From contig NZ_AKGD01000001.1 of assembly GCF_000271305.1 (NCBI RefSeq), positions 372,001 through 436,000 of the forward strand: a stretch of DNA of 64,000 nucleotides, in the 5' to 3' direction. Shown one piece after another: positions 41,382-52,008 of the stretch. Each line of letters begins with the position of its first letter. Within the stretch, counting starts at the first letter, position 1. The notes under the pieces were generated by a model. The model saw only the letters and a program-made list of their open reading frames with translations. It did no database searches and was not told where the DNA came from. Source of the DNA: Hydrocarboniphaga effusa AP103. Its GTDB lineage: Bacteria > Pseudomonadota > Gammaproteobacteria > Nevskiales > Nevskiaceae. Both the position numbers and the translations under genes were made by a program.

Positions 41382-42398
41382 TCAAACAAAATCATCGCCC
41401 TTCCCTCCCATCGCGAGTTCACCCGCTTCCGACAGGCGCCGCGCGATGCCGAGAATTTCCTTCTGCGCTGCCTCCACATCGACAAGCCGGACCGGACCAC
41501 GCGCCGCCATGTCCTCGACGAGCATGTCGGCCGCGCGCTTGGACATGTTCTTGAGGAACTTGTCCTTGACCCGGCTATCCGCACCCTTGAGCGCGGTGCA
41601 CAGCAGATCGCCGCCGACTTCGCGCAGCAGCGATTGAACGCCGCGATCATCGACGTCGCCCAGATCGTCGAACACGAACATGAGGTCCTGGATGCGCTGT
41701 GACAGATCGCTGTCCGATTCGCCGATGCGCGAAATGATCGCGCCTTCGGTGGTCGAGTCCATGAGGTTCAGGATGTTCGCCGCCACCTTCACGCCGCCGA
41801 CGCTCGACGACTTGAGGTTGTTGCCTCCCGAGAACTGCTTTTCCATGATTTCGTCGAGTTCGCGCAGCGCGGCAGGCTGAATGCCATCGAGCCGCGCGAT
41901 GCGCATGAGCACGTCGCTCTGCATGCGCTCGGGCAGCAGCGCGAGCACTTCGGCGGCCTGGTCGGAATCAAGGTAGGCGAGCACGATCGCGACGATCTGC
42001 GGATGCTCGTTGCGCACCACATCGGCCACCGCGCGCGTCTCCATCCACTTGAGCGCTTCGAGGCCCTTGCTGTTGCGGCCGAGCAGGATGCGATCGATCA
42101 GGCTGCTGGCCTTGTCCTCTCCGAGCGCGCCGACGAGCACGCGGCGCACGTAGTCATCGGCACCGACGCCGAGCGAGGTCTGCGAATCGAGCTCGGTGAC
42201 GAAGCGCGTGACCACGTTCTCGACGCGGTCGCGCGTGACGTTCGACAGCGAAGCCATCGCCTGTCCGACGCGCTGCACGTCCTTGGCGCCCATGTGCTTG
42301 AGCACTTGCGCGGCTTCGGCTTCGCCGAGCGACATCAGCAGAATCGCAGCGCGTTCAGGGCCTGCGATCTTCTCTGGAATCACGGCAAGATCCGCCAT
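41382..42398 (-). CDS. fliG: Flagellar motor switch protein FliG
   Basis: The 338-residue FliG shows the N-terminal FliF-binding domain (GPERAAILLMSLGEAEAAQV), the middle domain (NEHPQIVAIVLAYLDSDQAA, the EHPQ-type motif that binds FliM) and the C-terminal torque helix with charged residues (VFDDLGDVDDRGVQSLLREV; ADMLVEDMAARGPVRL). It is the rotor part that meets the stator. It overlaps the fliF stop by 1 nt. Confidence 0.96.
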   Translation of the reverse strand: MADLAVIPEKIAGPERAAILLMSLGEAEAAQVLKHMGAKDVQRVGQAMASLSNVTRDRVENVVTRFVTELDSQTSLGVGADDYVRRVLVGALGEDKASSLIDRILLGRNSKGLEALKWMETRAVADVVRNEHPQIVAIVLAYLDSDQAAEVLALLPERMQSDVLMRIARLDGIQPAALRELDEIMEKQFSGGNNLKSSSVGGVKVAANILNLMDSTTEGAIISRIGESDSDLSQRIQDLMFVFDDLGDVDDRGVQSLLREVGGDLLCTALKGADSRVKDKFLKNMSKRAADMLVEDMAARGPVRLVDVEAAQKEILGIARRLSEAGELAMGGKGDDFV

Positions 42399-44128
42399 CA
42401 GGAGTTCTCTTCGTTGAGCCAGGTCTTCACCACCTGGGCGACGCGCTTGGGATCTTGATTCACCGCATTGCGAGCGGCCGCGATGCGGGTTTCGTAGTGC
42501 GGATGCGAGTTCGCGATCGCCGGCATCGCGTCGACGGCCATGGCGTGGTGGCCGGGCGCGGATGACAGCGACAGCTGATCGGTCTGCAGCGATTCGTGCG
42601 TGAGCGCATCGGCTGCGGATGCATCGGCGATCGCATGCGCCGCTTCAGGCTCGTCCTTGCGCGCCGGGCCCATGACGAGCTGGCGCAGCAGTGGCCGTAC
42701 GATGAAAACGATGAGCCCGAGCAAGACCAGCGCGCCGATGCCCTGGCGCGCGTAGTCGCGCACGTCGCTGCGCTGCCAAAGCGGCGTTTCCTGCGGCGCT
42801 TCGACCGCCTGTACGACGAACGGCGCGTTCTGCACCGTCACGCTGTCACCGCGCGACGCATCGAAGCCCACGGCCTGCTTGACGAGCGCTTCGACCTTGG
42901 CGAGTTCGTCGGCCGTCAACGCGGCATTGCCGATCTTGCCGTCCGCTCCGACACGCGGAATGTTGTCGACGAGCACCGCCACCGAGATGCGGCGCAGGCG
43001 GCCGAGCGCCTGGCGCGTGTGGCTCAGCGTGCGATCGAGCTCGTAGTTGCGCGTTTCCGAGCGCGTGCTCTGGGTCGGCGGCGTGGTCGCGGCACTGCTC
43101 TGGCCGTTACTCGGAGCGCTCGCGTTCTGCGTTGCGGTCTGCGGCACCGGAGCTGGCGGTGGCTGATTGCTCGTCGCGCCCGGAATGCCTTGCGCCTCGC
43201 TGCTCGAACCGTCGCGACGCGTTTCTTCGTTGAGCTGCTCGCTGCGCACGACCTGGCCGTCCGGGCGATAGCTTTCGCGCGCTTCTTCGGTGACTGAGAA
43301 ATCGAAGTCGGTCGCCACCTGCGCGCTCAGGCGATCGGCGCCGAGCATCGGGGCGAGCAGCGATTCGATGCGACGCACGTAGTCGGCTTCGGCCCGACGC
43401 GCGAACTGATACTGCTCGCCGCTCTCGGCGAACTCGCTCTTTTCTTCGGTGTTGCCGAGCAGGCGGCCATATTGATCGATCACGGTCACGCTCGTCGGCG
43501 CCATGCCGTTCACGCTCGAAGCGACGATGTGCTGGATCGAATCGACCTGGTTCGCCTCGAGCTTGCGGCCCGGATGCAGCTCGACGACGACCGAGGCCGA
43601 TGCGCCGCCGCGACCCTGCTGGGTGAACGCGCTCGGCTTGGGCACCGCCAGATGCACGCGCGCGCTTTTGACCGGCTGCAGGCTCGAGACCGTGCGCGCG
43701 AGTTCGGTTTCGAGCGCGAGCTGGTAGCGCGCGTTTTCGATGAACTGCGAAACGCCGAAGCCCTGATCCTGCTGGATCATTTCGAAGCCCGGCGCGCTGC
43801 CCTTGGGCAGGCCGAGCGCGGCCGTCTTCAGGCGAGCGGCATGCACCTGATCCGGCGCGACGGTGACCGCACCGGTGGAAGCGTCGAGCCGATAGTCGAT
43901 CGCGGCGGCGCGCAAGGCATCGGCGAGCTCGGCCGAATCCTGGGCAGAAAGGCCCGGATACAGCGGCAGGTATTCGGGCTTCTGCGACCAGTTGTAGAGC
44001 GACAGGCCGACCGCGACGGCGATCGACACGGCCGCGAACATCGCGAGCTGGCGCAGCAACGGAACATCCTTGAGGCCTTGCATCTGCCTCAAGGTGTCGA
44101 TTGCGCTTTGGGTGGTGAGTTCGGCCAT
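42398..44128 (-). CDS. fliF: Flagellar M-ring protein FliF
   Basis: The 576-residue FliF has two membrane helices (LAMFAAVSIAVAVGLSLY near residue 26; QGIGALVLLGLIVFIVRPLL near residue 465). Between them are the YscJ-like ring-building modules (EYLPLYPGLSAQDSAELADA; QLALETELARTVSSLQPVKS; ARVHLAVPKPSAF). The C-terminal tail (RVAQVVKTWL) binds FliG. It forms the MS ring that seeds basal-body assembly. It sits 57 nt after fliE. Confidence 0.96.
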   Translation of the reverse strand: MAELTTQSAIDTLRQMQGLKDVPLLRQLAMFAAVSIAVAVGLSLYNWSQKPEYLPLYPGLSAQDSAELADALRAAAIDYRLDASTGAVTVAPDQVHAARLKTAALGLPKGSAPGFEMIQQDQGFGVSQFIENARYQLALETELARTVSSLQPVKSARVHLAVPKPSAFTQQGRGGASASVVVELHPGRKLEANQVDSIQHIVASSVNGMAPTSVTVIDQYGRLLGNTEEKSEFAESGEQYQFARRAEADYVRRIESLLAPMLGADRLSAQVATDFDFSVTEEARESYRPDGQVVRSEQLNEETRRDGSSSEAQGIPGATSNQPPPAPVPQTATQNASAPSNGQSSAATTPPTQSTRSETRNYELDRTLSHTRQALGRLRRISVAVLVDNIPRVGADGKIGNAALTADELAKVEALVKQAVGFDASRGDSVTVQNAPFVVQAVEAPQETPLWQRSDVRDYARQGIGALVLLGLIVFIVRPLLRQLVMGPARKDEPEAAHAIADASAADALTHESLQTDQLSLSSAPGHHAMAVDAMPAIANSHPHYETRIAAARNAVNQDPKRVAQVVKTWLNEENS

Positions 44129-44185
44129 AGGTGTCTCAGTTCATCGAATCGTTTCGCTGCTCGTGCGCAGCTCGGCGCAACTGGA

Positions 44186-44542
44186 CTAGAGCGGCATGTT
44201 CATGACTTCCTGATACGCGCTGACGACGCGATTGCGCACTTCGACCATCGCGCGAAACGACACCTGCGCCTTGGCCGAAGCCACCATCACGGTCGCCAGA
44301 TCGGTGTTCGGATCGCCGAGCTCGAAGGCGCGCTGCTGAGCGCTCGCACCGTTCTGCGCGTCAGCGACGTTCCGAATGCCCTCGCGCACGAGATCGGCGA
44401 AGCCATTGCCCGGCTGCGTCGCCTGCCCGCCCTGCGTTGCGATGTCGCCGCGCAGCGGGGGCAGGCCAGCCGGCTTTGCACCGGCTTGCTGGCTCAGCGT
44501 TCTGATCTGCGACAACACACTGTTGATGTCGACGCTGCTCAT
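44186..44542 (-). CDS. fliE: Flagellar hook-basal body protein FliE
   Basis: ATG 44542 gives 118 residues; the longer open frame upstream crosses the promoter and terminator and is spurious. The C-terminal FliE helix is present (NTDLATVMVASAKAQVSFRA, then RNRVVSAYQEVMNMPL). FliE links the MS ring to the rod. It is the first gene of the fliE-F-G-H-I-J-K unit, with a sigma-54 promoter 37 nt upstream. Confidence 0.93.
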   Translation of the reverse strand: MSSVDINSVLSQIRTLSQQAGAKPAGLPPLRGDIATQGGQATQPGNGFADLVREGIRNVADAQNGASAQQRAFELGDPNTDLATVMVASAKAQVSFRAMVEVRNRVVSAYQEVMNMPL

Positions 44543-44578
44543 CGCGGTATCCTGCGAAACATAAGGTCGCGGACTTAA

Positions 44579-44594
44579 GGCAAGCGCTGTGCCC
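44579..44594 (-). promoter_or_regulatory. Sigma-54 promoter of fliEFGHIJK
   Basis: On the minus strand GGGCACAGCGCTTGCC shows GG and GC 10 nt apart, the -24/-12 layout. It is identical over 16 nt to the element at 37627-37642 and stands 37 nt before the fliE start. This fits class II control by RpoN with FleQ (or a FleR-type activator encoded elsewhere). Confidence 0.87.
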
Positions 44595-44713
44595 GACTGT
44601 AGCGAAGCGCTTCGCCCAGGCGTTTCAATCAGTCGACTCGCACGGTGACGAATTCCCGGCGAAGCTTTCGCGCCGGAATGCCGACGCCGCGCTTTCAGCG
44701 GTTGCGCAAAACA

Positions 44714-44742
44714 AAAAAGCCCAGGTCGGACCTGGGCTTTTC
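44714..44742 (-). terminator. Intrinsic terminator of the fleQ unit
   Basis: AAGCCCAGGTC and GACCTGGGCTT form an 11-bp hairpin 27 nt after the fleQ stop. On the minus strand it is followed by TTTTTTGTTTT. It separates the regulator gene from the sigma-54 promoter of fliE, so fliE transcription starts fresh. Confidence 0.88.
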
Positions 44743-44768
44743 CGCATTCGACAATCGGCACATACCCT

Positions 44769-46277
<1,509 letters not shown>

Positions 46278-46286
46278 GTAGACGCG

Positions 46287-46664
46287 CTAGCCAACCACCG
46301 GACCGCGATTGCTGAGGAACAGCGCGATCTGCTGCTCGTAGGCGTTCTTGCCGACAAAGCCGTCGGCGCCGGCCGCGGCGGCGTGCTCGCGATGTTCGGC
46401 ATCGTCGTAGTAGCTGGCGATGACGATCTGCGGCGGCTGGTGCTGCGCCTTGATGAGTCGGGTGGCCTGCAATCCGCCCATGCCGGGCATGACGAGGTCC
46501 ATGATGATGAGGTCGGGGTGCAACTCCTCGGCAAGGCGGACGGCATCGAATCCGTCATAGCCGAAACCGATCACTTCGACGCCGTCCATGGGCGTCAGCA
46601 AATGCTTCGACAACGCCAGAAAGGCCTGATTGTCGTCGACCAACAAAGTCCTCAACCGCTTCAT
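46287..46664 (-). CDS. CheY-like single-domain response regulator
   Basis: The 125-residue receiver has the acidic pair in TLLVDDNQAFLAL, the phospho-acceptor Asp in LIIMDLVMPGMGG (near residue 56), a Ser in IVIASYYD and the Lys in GFVGKNAYE. There is no output domain. It lies between fleQ (9 nt downstream) and rpoN, so it probably feeds into flagellar control, possibly by binding FleQ or a kinase. The partner kinase is not identified; the hybrid kinase at 49187 is on the other strand. Confidence 0.85.
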   Translation of the reverse strand: MKRLRTLLVDDNQAFLALSKHLLTPMDGVEVIGFGYDGFDAVRLAEELHPDLIIMDLVMPGMGGLQATRLIKAQHQPPQIVIASYYDDAEHREHAAAAGADGFVGKNAYEQQIALFLSNRGPVVG

Positions 46665-46730
46665 CGTGTATTTCCTTGGTAGCCGCAGCAGGCCTGTACT
46701 TCCTGTACATGGCAGCTTACTCCGGACGGC

Positions 46731-48215
46731 TTACGCCGTTGCTCTCTGCAAAGGCAGCATACGCTCGGGTGCCGGGGGGATGCGCATCCCCTCCCGATAC
46801 TTGGCCACCGTGCGACGCGCCACATTCACGCCCCGGCGCGCTAGCAGCGCCGCGACTTCCCCATCAGACAACGGACGTGCACGGTTTTCGGCGTCGATGA
46901 TCTTGCGAATCATCGCGCGGACCGCTGTACCCGAGGTCTCCGCCTCGCGTCCGGCAATTTGCACGGGGAAGAATGCCTTGAGCGGGTACACGCCCCAAGG
47001 AGTAAGGGCGTACTTGTTGGCAACGACACGACTAACGGTTGATTCGTGGACCCCGATGGCATTCGCGACGTCCATCAGATTGAGCGGGGCCATCGCCTCT
47101 TCGCCCCGGATCAGGAACTCGCGTTGGCGCTCGAATACCGTGCGGGCGGTCCTGATCAGCGTCTCCTGGCGCATTTCCAGGCCACGCACCAGCCAGCGGG
47201 CCTCGTTGAGCTGGTCGCGCAGGGCTTTGAACCGGGCGGCCGCGCCGGGCCCACCGATCGCCTTTTCGTAGCCCCGGTTGATGCGCACGCGCGGCAGGGT
47301 TTCGGGGTTCAGCTCGACGCGCCAGGCGCCCGGACGACCACTGACGATGATCTCGGGCACTACCGCCTGGGCTGCGACGGCCCCACTCGCGCCGGGCTTG
47401 GGATCGAGGCTTTTGATCAGAAGCAGGGCCTGGTGAATCTGCCCGATGCGGTAATCGAGCAGCGAAGCCAGCGCGCCTTCGGTCAGGTTGGCCAATGCCC
47501 CGATATGCTCACGCACGATTTCGAGCGCGATGAGCCGGCCCTTTGTGCCGACCGGCAAGGCTTCGAGCTGCAGGCTCAGGCACTCGGACAGGCTGCGTGC
47601 CGCGAAGCCGGTCGGCTCCACCGATTGCACGCGACGCAGGGCGGCCTCGGCTTCCGCGATCGTGTAACCCTGCGTATGCCTGGCGACGATGTCTTCGAGC
47701 GACTCGCTCAGGTATCCGCTGTCGTCGACCGCATCGATGATCGCGGCGACGAGTTCGGCCTCGCGCGCCTCGGTCACCACGAGTTGCAGTTGGGCGAGTG
47801 CCTGCAGGCGCGGATCGCTCGGCAGGGCTTCGGCGACTCGGGCGGAAGCCGGTTCGCCGTCTTCCTCGGGCGGCTCGCCGCCGCTCCAGCTTTCGCTGCT
47901 CGACCAGTCGAAGTCGGCCTCGACCTCGCGGTGGGCACCGGCATCCGCTCCGCTGACTTCGCGCACGGATTCGGCCTCGGAACCGTTCTGGTCGATGGAG
48001 TCCACTGTGGCCTCGGCGTTCGGTTCGGACGGCGCCTCGAGTTCGTCGTCGAGCTTATCGTCGGCCTCCAGCAGCAGGTTCGATTCGAGCGCCTGCGTGA
48101 CTTCGAGCTCGAGCTCCTGCGAGTTCAGCTGCAGCAAACGGATCGACTGCAGCAATTGCTGCGTCATGACCTGGCTTTGTCCGGCCTGCATCCGCAGCTG
48201 TGGCTTGGCGCTCAT
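46731..48215 (-). CDS. rpoN: RNA polymerase sigma-54 factor
   Basis: The 494-residue RpoN has the Gln/Leu-rich region I (QLRMQAGQSQVMTQQLLQSI), an acidic region II, the core-binding region and the C-terminal promoter-recognition part with HTH (MDVANAIGVHESTVSRVVAN) and RpoN box (VARRTVAKYREG). An AGAGGAGA ribosome site lies in the right place. It drives flagellar and probably nitrogen genes. Placement next to fleQ and fli genes, rather than beside hpf/ptsN as in many Gammaproteobacteria, is notable. Confidence 0.96.
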   Translation of the reverse strand: MSAKPQLRMQAGQSQVMTQQLLQSIRLLQLNSQELELEVTQALESNLLLEADDKLDDELEAPSEPNAEATVDSIDQNGSEAESVREVSGADAGAHREVEADFDWSSSESWSGGEPPEEDGEPASARVAEALPSDPRLQALAQLQLVVTEAREAELVAAIIDAVDDSGYLSESLEDIVARHTQGYTIAEAEAALRRVQSVEPTGFAARSLSECLSLQLEALPVGTKGRLIALEIVREHIGALANLTEGALASLLDYRIGQIHQALLLIKSLDPKPGASGAVAAQAVVPEIIVSGRPGAWRVELNPETLPRVRINRGYEKAIGGPGAAARFKALRDQLNEARWLVRGLEMRQETLIRTARTVFERQREFLIRGEEAMAPLNLMDVANAIGVHESTVSRVVANKYALTPWGVYPLKAFFPVQIAGREAETSGTAVRAMIRKIIDAENRARPLSDGEVAALLARRGVNVARRTVAKYREGMRIPPAPERMLPLQRATA

Positions 48216-48368
48216 GGACGGTCTCCTCTGGGGTTCTTGATGAGCCGAACAGCGGCCCGTAATCCATAGTCCCTACTGGAGCCGAATAGAAAAATAGGAG
48301 TATTTCTTACGCTTTGTAAGGATAATTCCCACAACGGAAACCGGACGTTACAGCGGCCTGAAGCAGGC

Positions 48369-49022
48369 TTACTCGAGGGCTCCCGCCTCCATCTGAAGAC
48401 GGGTCGCGAAGTGGATCAAAGCATTGATATTGCTCAGGTCCAGCGCCTGCATGAGGCGCAGCCGGTGGGTTTCGACGGTCTTCGCCGATACCCCCATGAG
48501 CAGCGCGATCTCCTTGGTCGACTTCCCTCGCCCCACGAGTTGCAGCACTTCGCGCTGACGTGACGAAAGAATGACGCTGTCATGGGGGCGTCGCGACCGA
48601 CGGCGTTCCAGAGCATGACGAGCGACATGCGGGCTCAGGTACGGATTGCCGTCGATCATTGCGCGCAGGGCGATCTGCAGCTCCGCGGGCTCGGCCGACT
48701 TGCTCACGTAGCCGGCGATGCCGGCGCGGAGCGCGGCCTTCACCTGCACCGCCTGCAGCTCGGCACTGACGACCAGGATGCGCAACTGCGGCATGTGTCG
48801 CATGAGCCTGCGCGCAGCGTCGACGCCGCTCATGCCGCTCAAGCTGAGCTCGGTCACCACGATTCCAGGCTTTTGTTCGACCACCACGGCGAGCAGCTCA
48901 TCGCCGGTCGAAACCTCGGCGCAGACCTGCAGGCCTGGCAGGGTTTCGATCAGGCAACGCAGGCCACTGCGAACGAGCGGCTGCGGATCGGCCAGGACGA
49001 TTTTCGTCGGGCTCATGGGCAA
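48369..49022 (-). CDS. NarL/FixJ-family response regulator with Glu at the phospho-site
   Basis: The 217-residue protein has a receiver domain (VLADPQPLVRSGLRCLIETL at the start; Lys in YVSKSAEP) and a LuxR-type HTH (LSSRQREVLQLVGRGKSTKE; VSAKTVETHRLRLMQAL). The residue that should be the phosphorylated Asp is Glu58 (IVVTELSLSGMSG), and the Pro of the LPxM-type turn is Ser. Glu at this site often mimics the phosphorylated state, so it may be active without a kinase. The gene is divergent from the hybrid kinase at 49187 and upstream of rpoN on the same strand. Confidence 0.87.
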   Translation of the reverse strand: MPMSPTKIVLADPQPLVRSGLRCLIETLPGLQVCAEVSTGDELLAVVVEQKPGIVVTELSLSGMSGVDAARRLMRHMPQLRILVVSAELQAVQVKAALRAGIAGYVSKSAEPAELQIALRAMIDGNPYLSPHVARHALERRRSRRPHDSVILSSRQREVLQLVGRGKSTKEIALLMGVSAKTVETHRLRLMQALDLSNINALIHFATRLQMEAGALE

Positions 49023-49186
49023 AGCGGGATTCCTGATCGAGTCGGGTTCCGATGATAACGGCCGCTCGCCGCGACCGGCGCAGCTTGTCGAAGTCGCGCG
49101 GCACCTGCCGGTGACTCAGGTCGTTCCCGCCTCATCGCATCTCGGGCATCATCGTCGCACCTTCCCGCGACGACGCCCTTTGCACA

Positions 49187-51763
49187 ATGGACGCCGCCTT
49201 CCCAGTCTGGCCCCGCGTCAACAGCCAAACCGCCGCACTGGTTCGAGCCTTCGACTGGTCCCGTACCTCGCTCGGGCCGATCGCGAGCTGGCCGCAAAGC
49301 CTGCGCACGACGGTCGAGATCGTGCTCGGCTCACCGGTCGCCATGGTACTCATGTGCGGTCGCGATCACGTCATGATCTACAACGACGCCTATTCGCTGA
49401 TCGCCGGCAAGCGTCACCCGCAAGCGCTCGGCGGCACCGTGCCAAGCATCTGGCCCGAGATCTGGGAAAGCTGGAACCGCCGCATCATCGAGGCCGGCTT
49501 TCGCGGCGAAACGCTCACGTACACCGATCAGCAACTGCTGCTCATGCGCAACGGCGCGCCCGAAGAGGTCTGGTTCGATCTGTACTACGCGCCGACGCGC
49601 GATGAGGCGGGCGTGGTTTCCGCGATACTCTGCACGGTGGTCGAAACCACTGCGAAGGTGCTGGCGCTGCAGCGCCAGCAGCAGAACGAGCAGCAGCTCA
49701 AACGGCTCAACGAGGAGCTGCGTGCGCAGCGCGAGGCCATCGAAGCCGCCAATCGCAAGCTCGAAGCCGAGACCGATTTTCTGCGCGACATGTTCCAGCA
49801 CTCGCCGAGCTTCATCGCCGTATTGCGCGGGCCCGACCACGTGTTCGAACTCCTCAACGAACCGTATCAGCGGCTGATCGGCGATCGCGAGGTGCTCGGC
49901 AAGCCGATTCGTGAGGTGATGCCCGAGGTGGCCGAACAGGGCTTCGTCGATCTGCTCGATCGCGTCTATCGTACCGGCGAGCCTTTCGTCGGCACGCACG
50001 TGAGCGTGCTGCTGCGTCGCCGCGACGACGAAGAACTGCGCGAGCACATCCTCGACTTCGTCTACCAGCCGATCCGCGCGAAGGACGGAGCGGTGATCGC
50101 CATCTTCGTCGAAGGCACCGACGCCACCGACCGCGCGAGCGCGGAAGAACGCCTGCGCATCGCGCAGAAAGCCGGCGGCATCGGTGCCTTCGAATGGTTT
50201 CCGGACACCGGCGAAGTCGTCATCTCCGACGAGTTCCGCCGCATCTGGAACCTGCCCGCCGACTCCGAGGTCAGCGCCGATACGCTGGTCTCGCTGGTGT
50301 TGCCGGACGATCGCAAACGCACCGGCCCCGCGCTGCTCGAGAACACGCCCAACCCACTCGACTACACCGAGTACCGGATCCGCGATCCACAGACCGGCGA
50401 GATCCGATGGCTCGCGCGTCGCGGCGAAGTCATACAAGACAACGACCGCCTGCCGCAGCGCTACGTCGGGGTCTGCTTCGACATCACCGCACGCAAGAGC
50501 ATCGAGGAAGAGCTGCGCGTGCTCAACGACACACTGGAGCATCGCGTCGCTACCGAAGTGGCCGAGCGCTCCGCCGCCGAAGAGGCCTTGCGCCAGGCTC
50601 AGAAAATGGAGGCCGTCGGCCAGCTCACCGGCGGCATCGCACACGATTTCAACAACCTGCTGCAGGGCATCGTCGGCTCCCTCGATCTGGTGCAGACCTA
50701 CATCACGCGCGGTCGCCTGGTCGAGGCGGATCGCTTCGTCGGCAGCGCGATGACCTCTGCCAATCGCGCGGCTGCGCTCACGCATCGGCTGCTGGCTTTC
50801 GCACGTCGCCAGCCGCTCGATCCCAAGCCGGTGCACGCCAACCAGCTGATCGCGTCGATGGAAGATCTGCTGCGTCGCTCGCTGGGGGTTTCGATCGACA
50901 TCGAGCTGGTGCTCGCGGGTGGCTTGTGGATGACGCGCTGCGACACCAACCAACTCGAAAACGCGATCCTCAATCTCGCGATCAACGCGCGCGACGCCAT
51001 GCCCCAAGGCGGCAAGCTCACGATCGAAACCTGCAACGCACATCTCGACAACGCTTACGCGGCGCGGCAACGCGAAGTCACGCCGGGCCAGTACGTCTGC
51101 ATCTGCGTCACCGATACCGGCGATGGCATGACGCCCGAGGTGATCACGCGCGCCTTCGACCCGTTCTTCACGACCAAGCCGGTCGGCCAGGGCACCGGGC
51201 TGGGCCTGTCGATGATCTACGGCTTCGCACGGCAATCCGAGGGTTACGCGAAGATCTACAGCGAGGTCGGGAAAGGCACGACGGTGAAACTCTACCTGCC
51301 GCGCTTTCACGGCAACGACGAAGACCATTCCATCGGCCTTGAAGCCGAGCACAGTCCCGTCCACAACGCGGGTGAGACCATCCTGCTCGTCGAAGACGAG
51401 CGTGTGGTGCGCGCGCTCGTCGCCGAGGTACTGCAAGAGCTCGGTTACTCCGTACTCGAGGCCGCGGATGGGCCAACCGCGGTGAAGCTTCTCGACTCGG
51501 AACGCCGCATTGATCTGCTCGTCACCGATATCGGGCTGCCCGGACTCAATGGACGGCAGGTTGCCGATACGGCGCGCAAGCTGCGCCCGGAGCTCAAAGT
51601 CTTGTTCATGACCGGCTACGCCGAAAACGCCGCCGTGTCATCGGGCTTCCTGGAGCCGGGCATGCAGATGATCACCAAACCGTTTCCGATGAAGACGCTT
51701 TCTTCGCGGGTCGGCGATCTGATCGGCAAGCCGCGCGGCGGGCCCGCCAAGCCTACCCGATGA
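49187..51763 (+). CDS. Hybrid sensor histidine kinase with PAS domains and receiver
   Basis: The 858-residue protein has no membrane helix. PAS/PAC-type modules occupy residues 1 to about 430 (first around WSRTSLGPIASWPQSLRTTV; a second after a coiled linker LKRLNEELRAQREAIEAANR; a third around GGIGAFEWFPDTGEVVISD). A HisKA box follows (LTGGIAHDFNNLLQGIVGSL, His near residue 489), then an HATPase (NLAINARDAMPQGGKLTIET; DTGDGMTPEVITRAFDPFFT; GQGTGLGLSMIYGFARQ). The C-terminal receiver is ILLVEDERVVRAL with Asp in LLVTDIGLPGLNG. It is a soluble sensor probably reading a redox or ligand signal through PAS. Its direct partner regulator is not certain; the neighbouring NarL-type protein lacks a normal phospho-site. 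Confidence 0.9.
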   Translation: MDAAFPVWPRVNSQTAALVRAFDWSRTSLGPIASWPQSLRTTVEIVLGSPVAMVLMCGRDHVMIYNDAYSLIAGKRHPQALGGTVPSIWPEIWESWNRRIIEAGFRGETLTYTDQQLLLMRNGAPEEVWFDLYYAPTRDEAGVVSAILCTVVETTAKVLALQRQQQNEQQLKRLNEELRAQREAIEAANRKLEAETDFLRDMFQHSPSFIAVLRGPDHVFELLNEPYQRLIGDREVLGKPIREVMPEVAEQGFVDLLDRVYRTGEPFVGTHVSVLLRRRDDEELREHILDFVYQPIRAKDGAVIAIFVEGTDATDRASAEERLRIAQKAGGIGAFEWFPDTGEVVISDEFRRIWNLPADSEVSADTLVSLVLPDDRKRTGPALLENTPNPLDYTEYRIRDPQTGEIRWLARRGEVIQDNDRLPQRYVGVCFDITARKSIEEELRVLNDTLEHRVATEVAERSAAEEALRQAQKMEAVGQLTGGIAHDFNNLLQGIVGSLDLVQTYITRGRLVEADRFVGSAMTSANRAAALTHRLLAFARRQPLDPKPVHANQLIASMEDLLRRSLGVSIDIELVLAGGLWMTRCDTNQLENAILNLAINARDAMPQGGKLTIETCNAHLDNAYAARQREVTPGQYVCICVTDTGDGMTPEVITRAFDPFFTTKPVGQGTGLGLSMIYGFARQSEGYAKIYSEVGKGTTVKLYLPRFHGNDEDHSIGLEAEHSPVHNAGETILLVEDERVVRALVAEVLQELGYSVLEAADGPTAVKLLDSERRIDLLVTDIGLPGLNGRQVADTARKLRPELKVLFMTGYAENAAVSSGFLEPGMQMITKPFPMKTLSSRVGDLIGKPRGGPAKPTR

Positions 51764-51769
51764 GCATCG

Positions 51770-51886
51770 TCAGACGAACAGACGAAGGCCCGCGCCGACG
51801 GCGAGCCCCGCAACGAAACAAGTGAGCGACCAGAGATAGCGGGGCTTCAAGCGGCGAGCGCCGGTGAGCCGATCGAAGTAGAACAT
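51770..51886 (-). CDS. 38-residue single-pass membrane microprotein (copy 1)
   Basis: ATG 51886 is preceded by GGAG (spacing 8 nt) on the minus strand. The peptide MFYFDRLTGARRLKPRYLW is followed by one hydrophobic helix (SLTCFVAGLAVGAGLRLFV). It closely resembles the product at 52009-52116: both start MFY-x-D, share G-x-RRLK-x-RY-x-W and end in a G-rich helix. Tandem paralogy plus good ribosome sites support real genes. The function is unknown; the positive-inside pattern suggests N-terminus in the cytoplasm. Confidence 0.62.
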   Translation of the reverse strand: MFYFDRLTGARRLKPRYLWSLTCFVAGLAVGAGLRLFV

Positions 51887-52008
51887 CCTGTTCTCCTGCA
51901 AGTGCAGGCGCCCACGCGGGCGCAGCCGTCTTCCATGACGACATCGATACTACCGGCCTGGGATTTCATATCAAGCTCGCAGCGCCCAGTGGAAGCTGAG
52001 CCGGCGAC

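Noticed and set aside
42596..44578. Long plus-strand frames opposite fliF
   Set aside because: They are composition shadows of fliF with no ribosome site and no recognisable domains.
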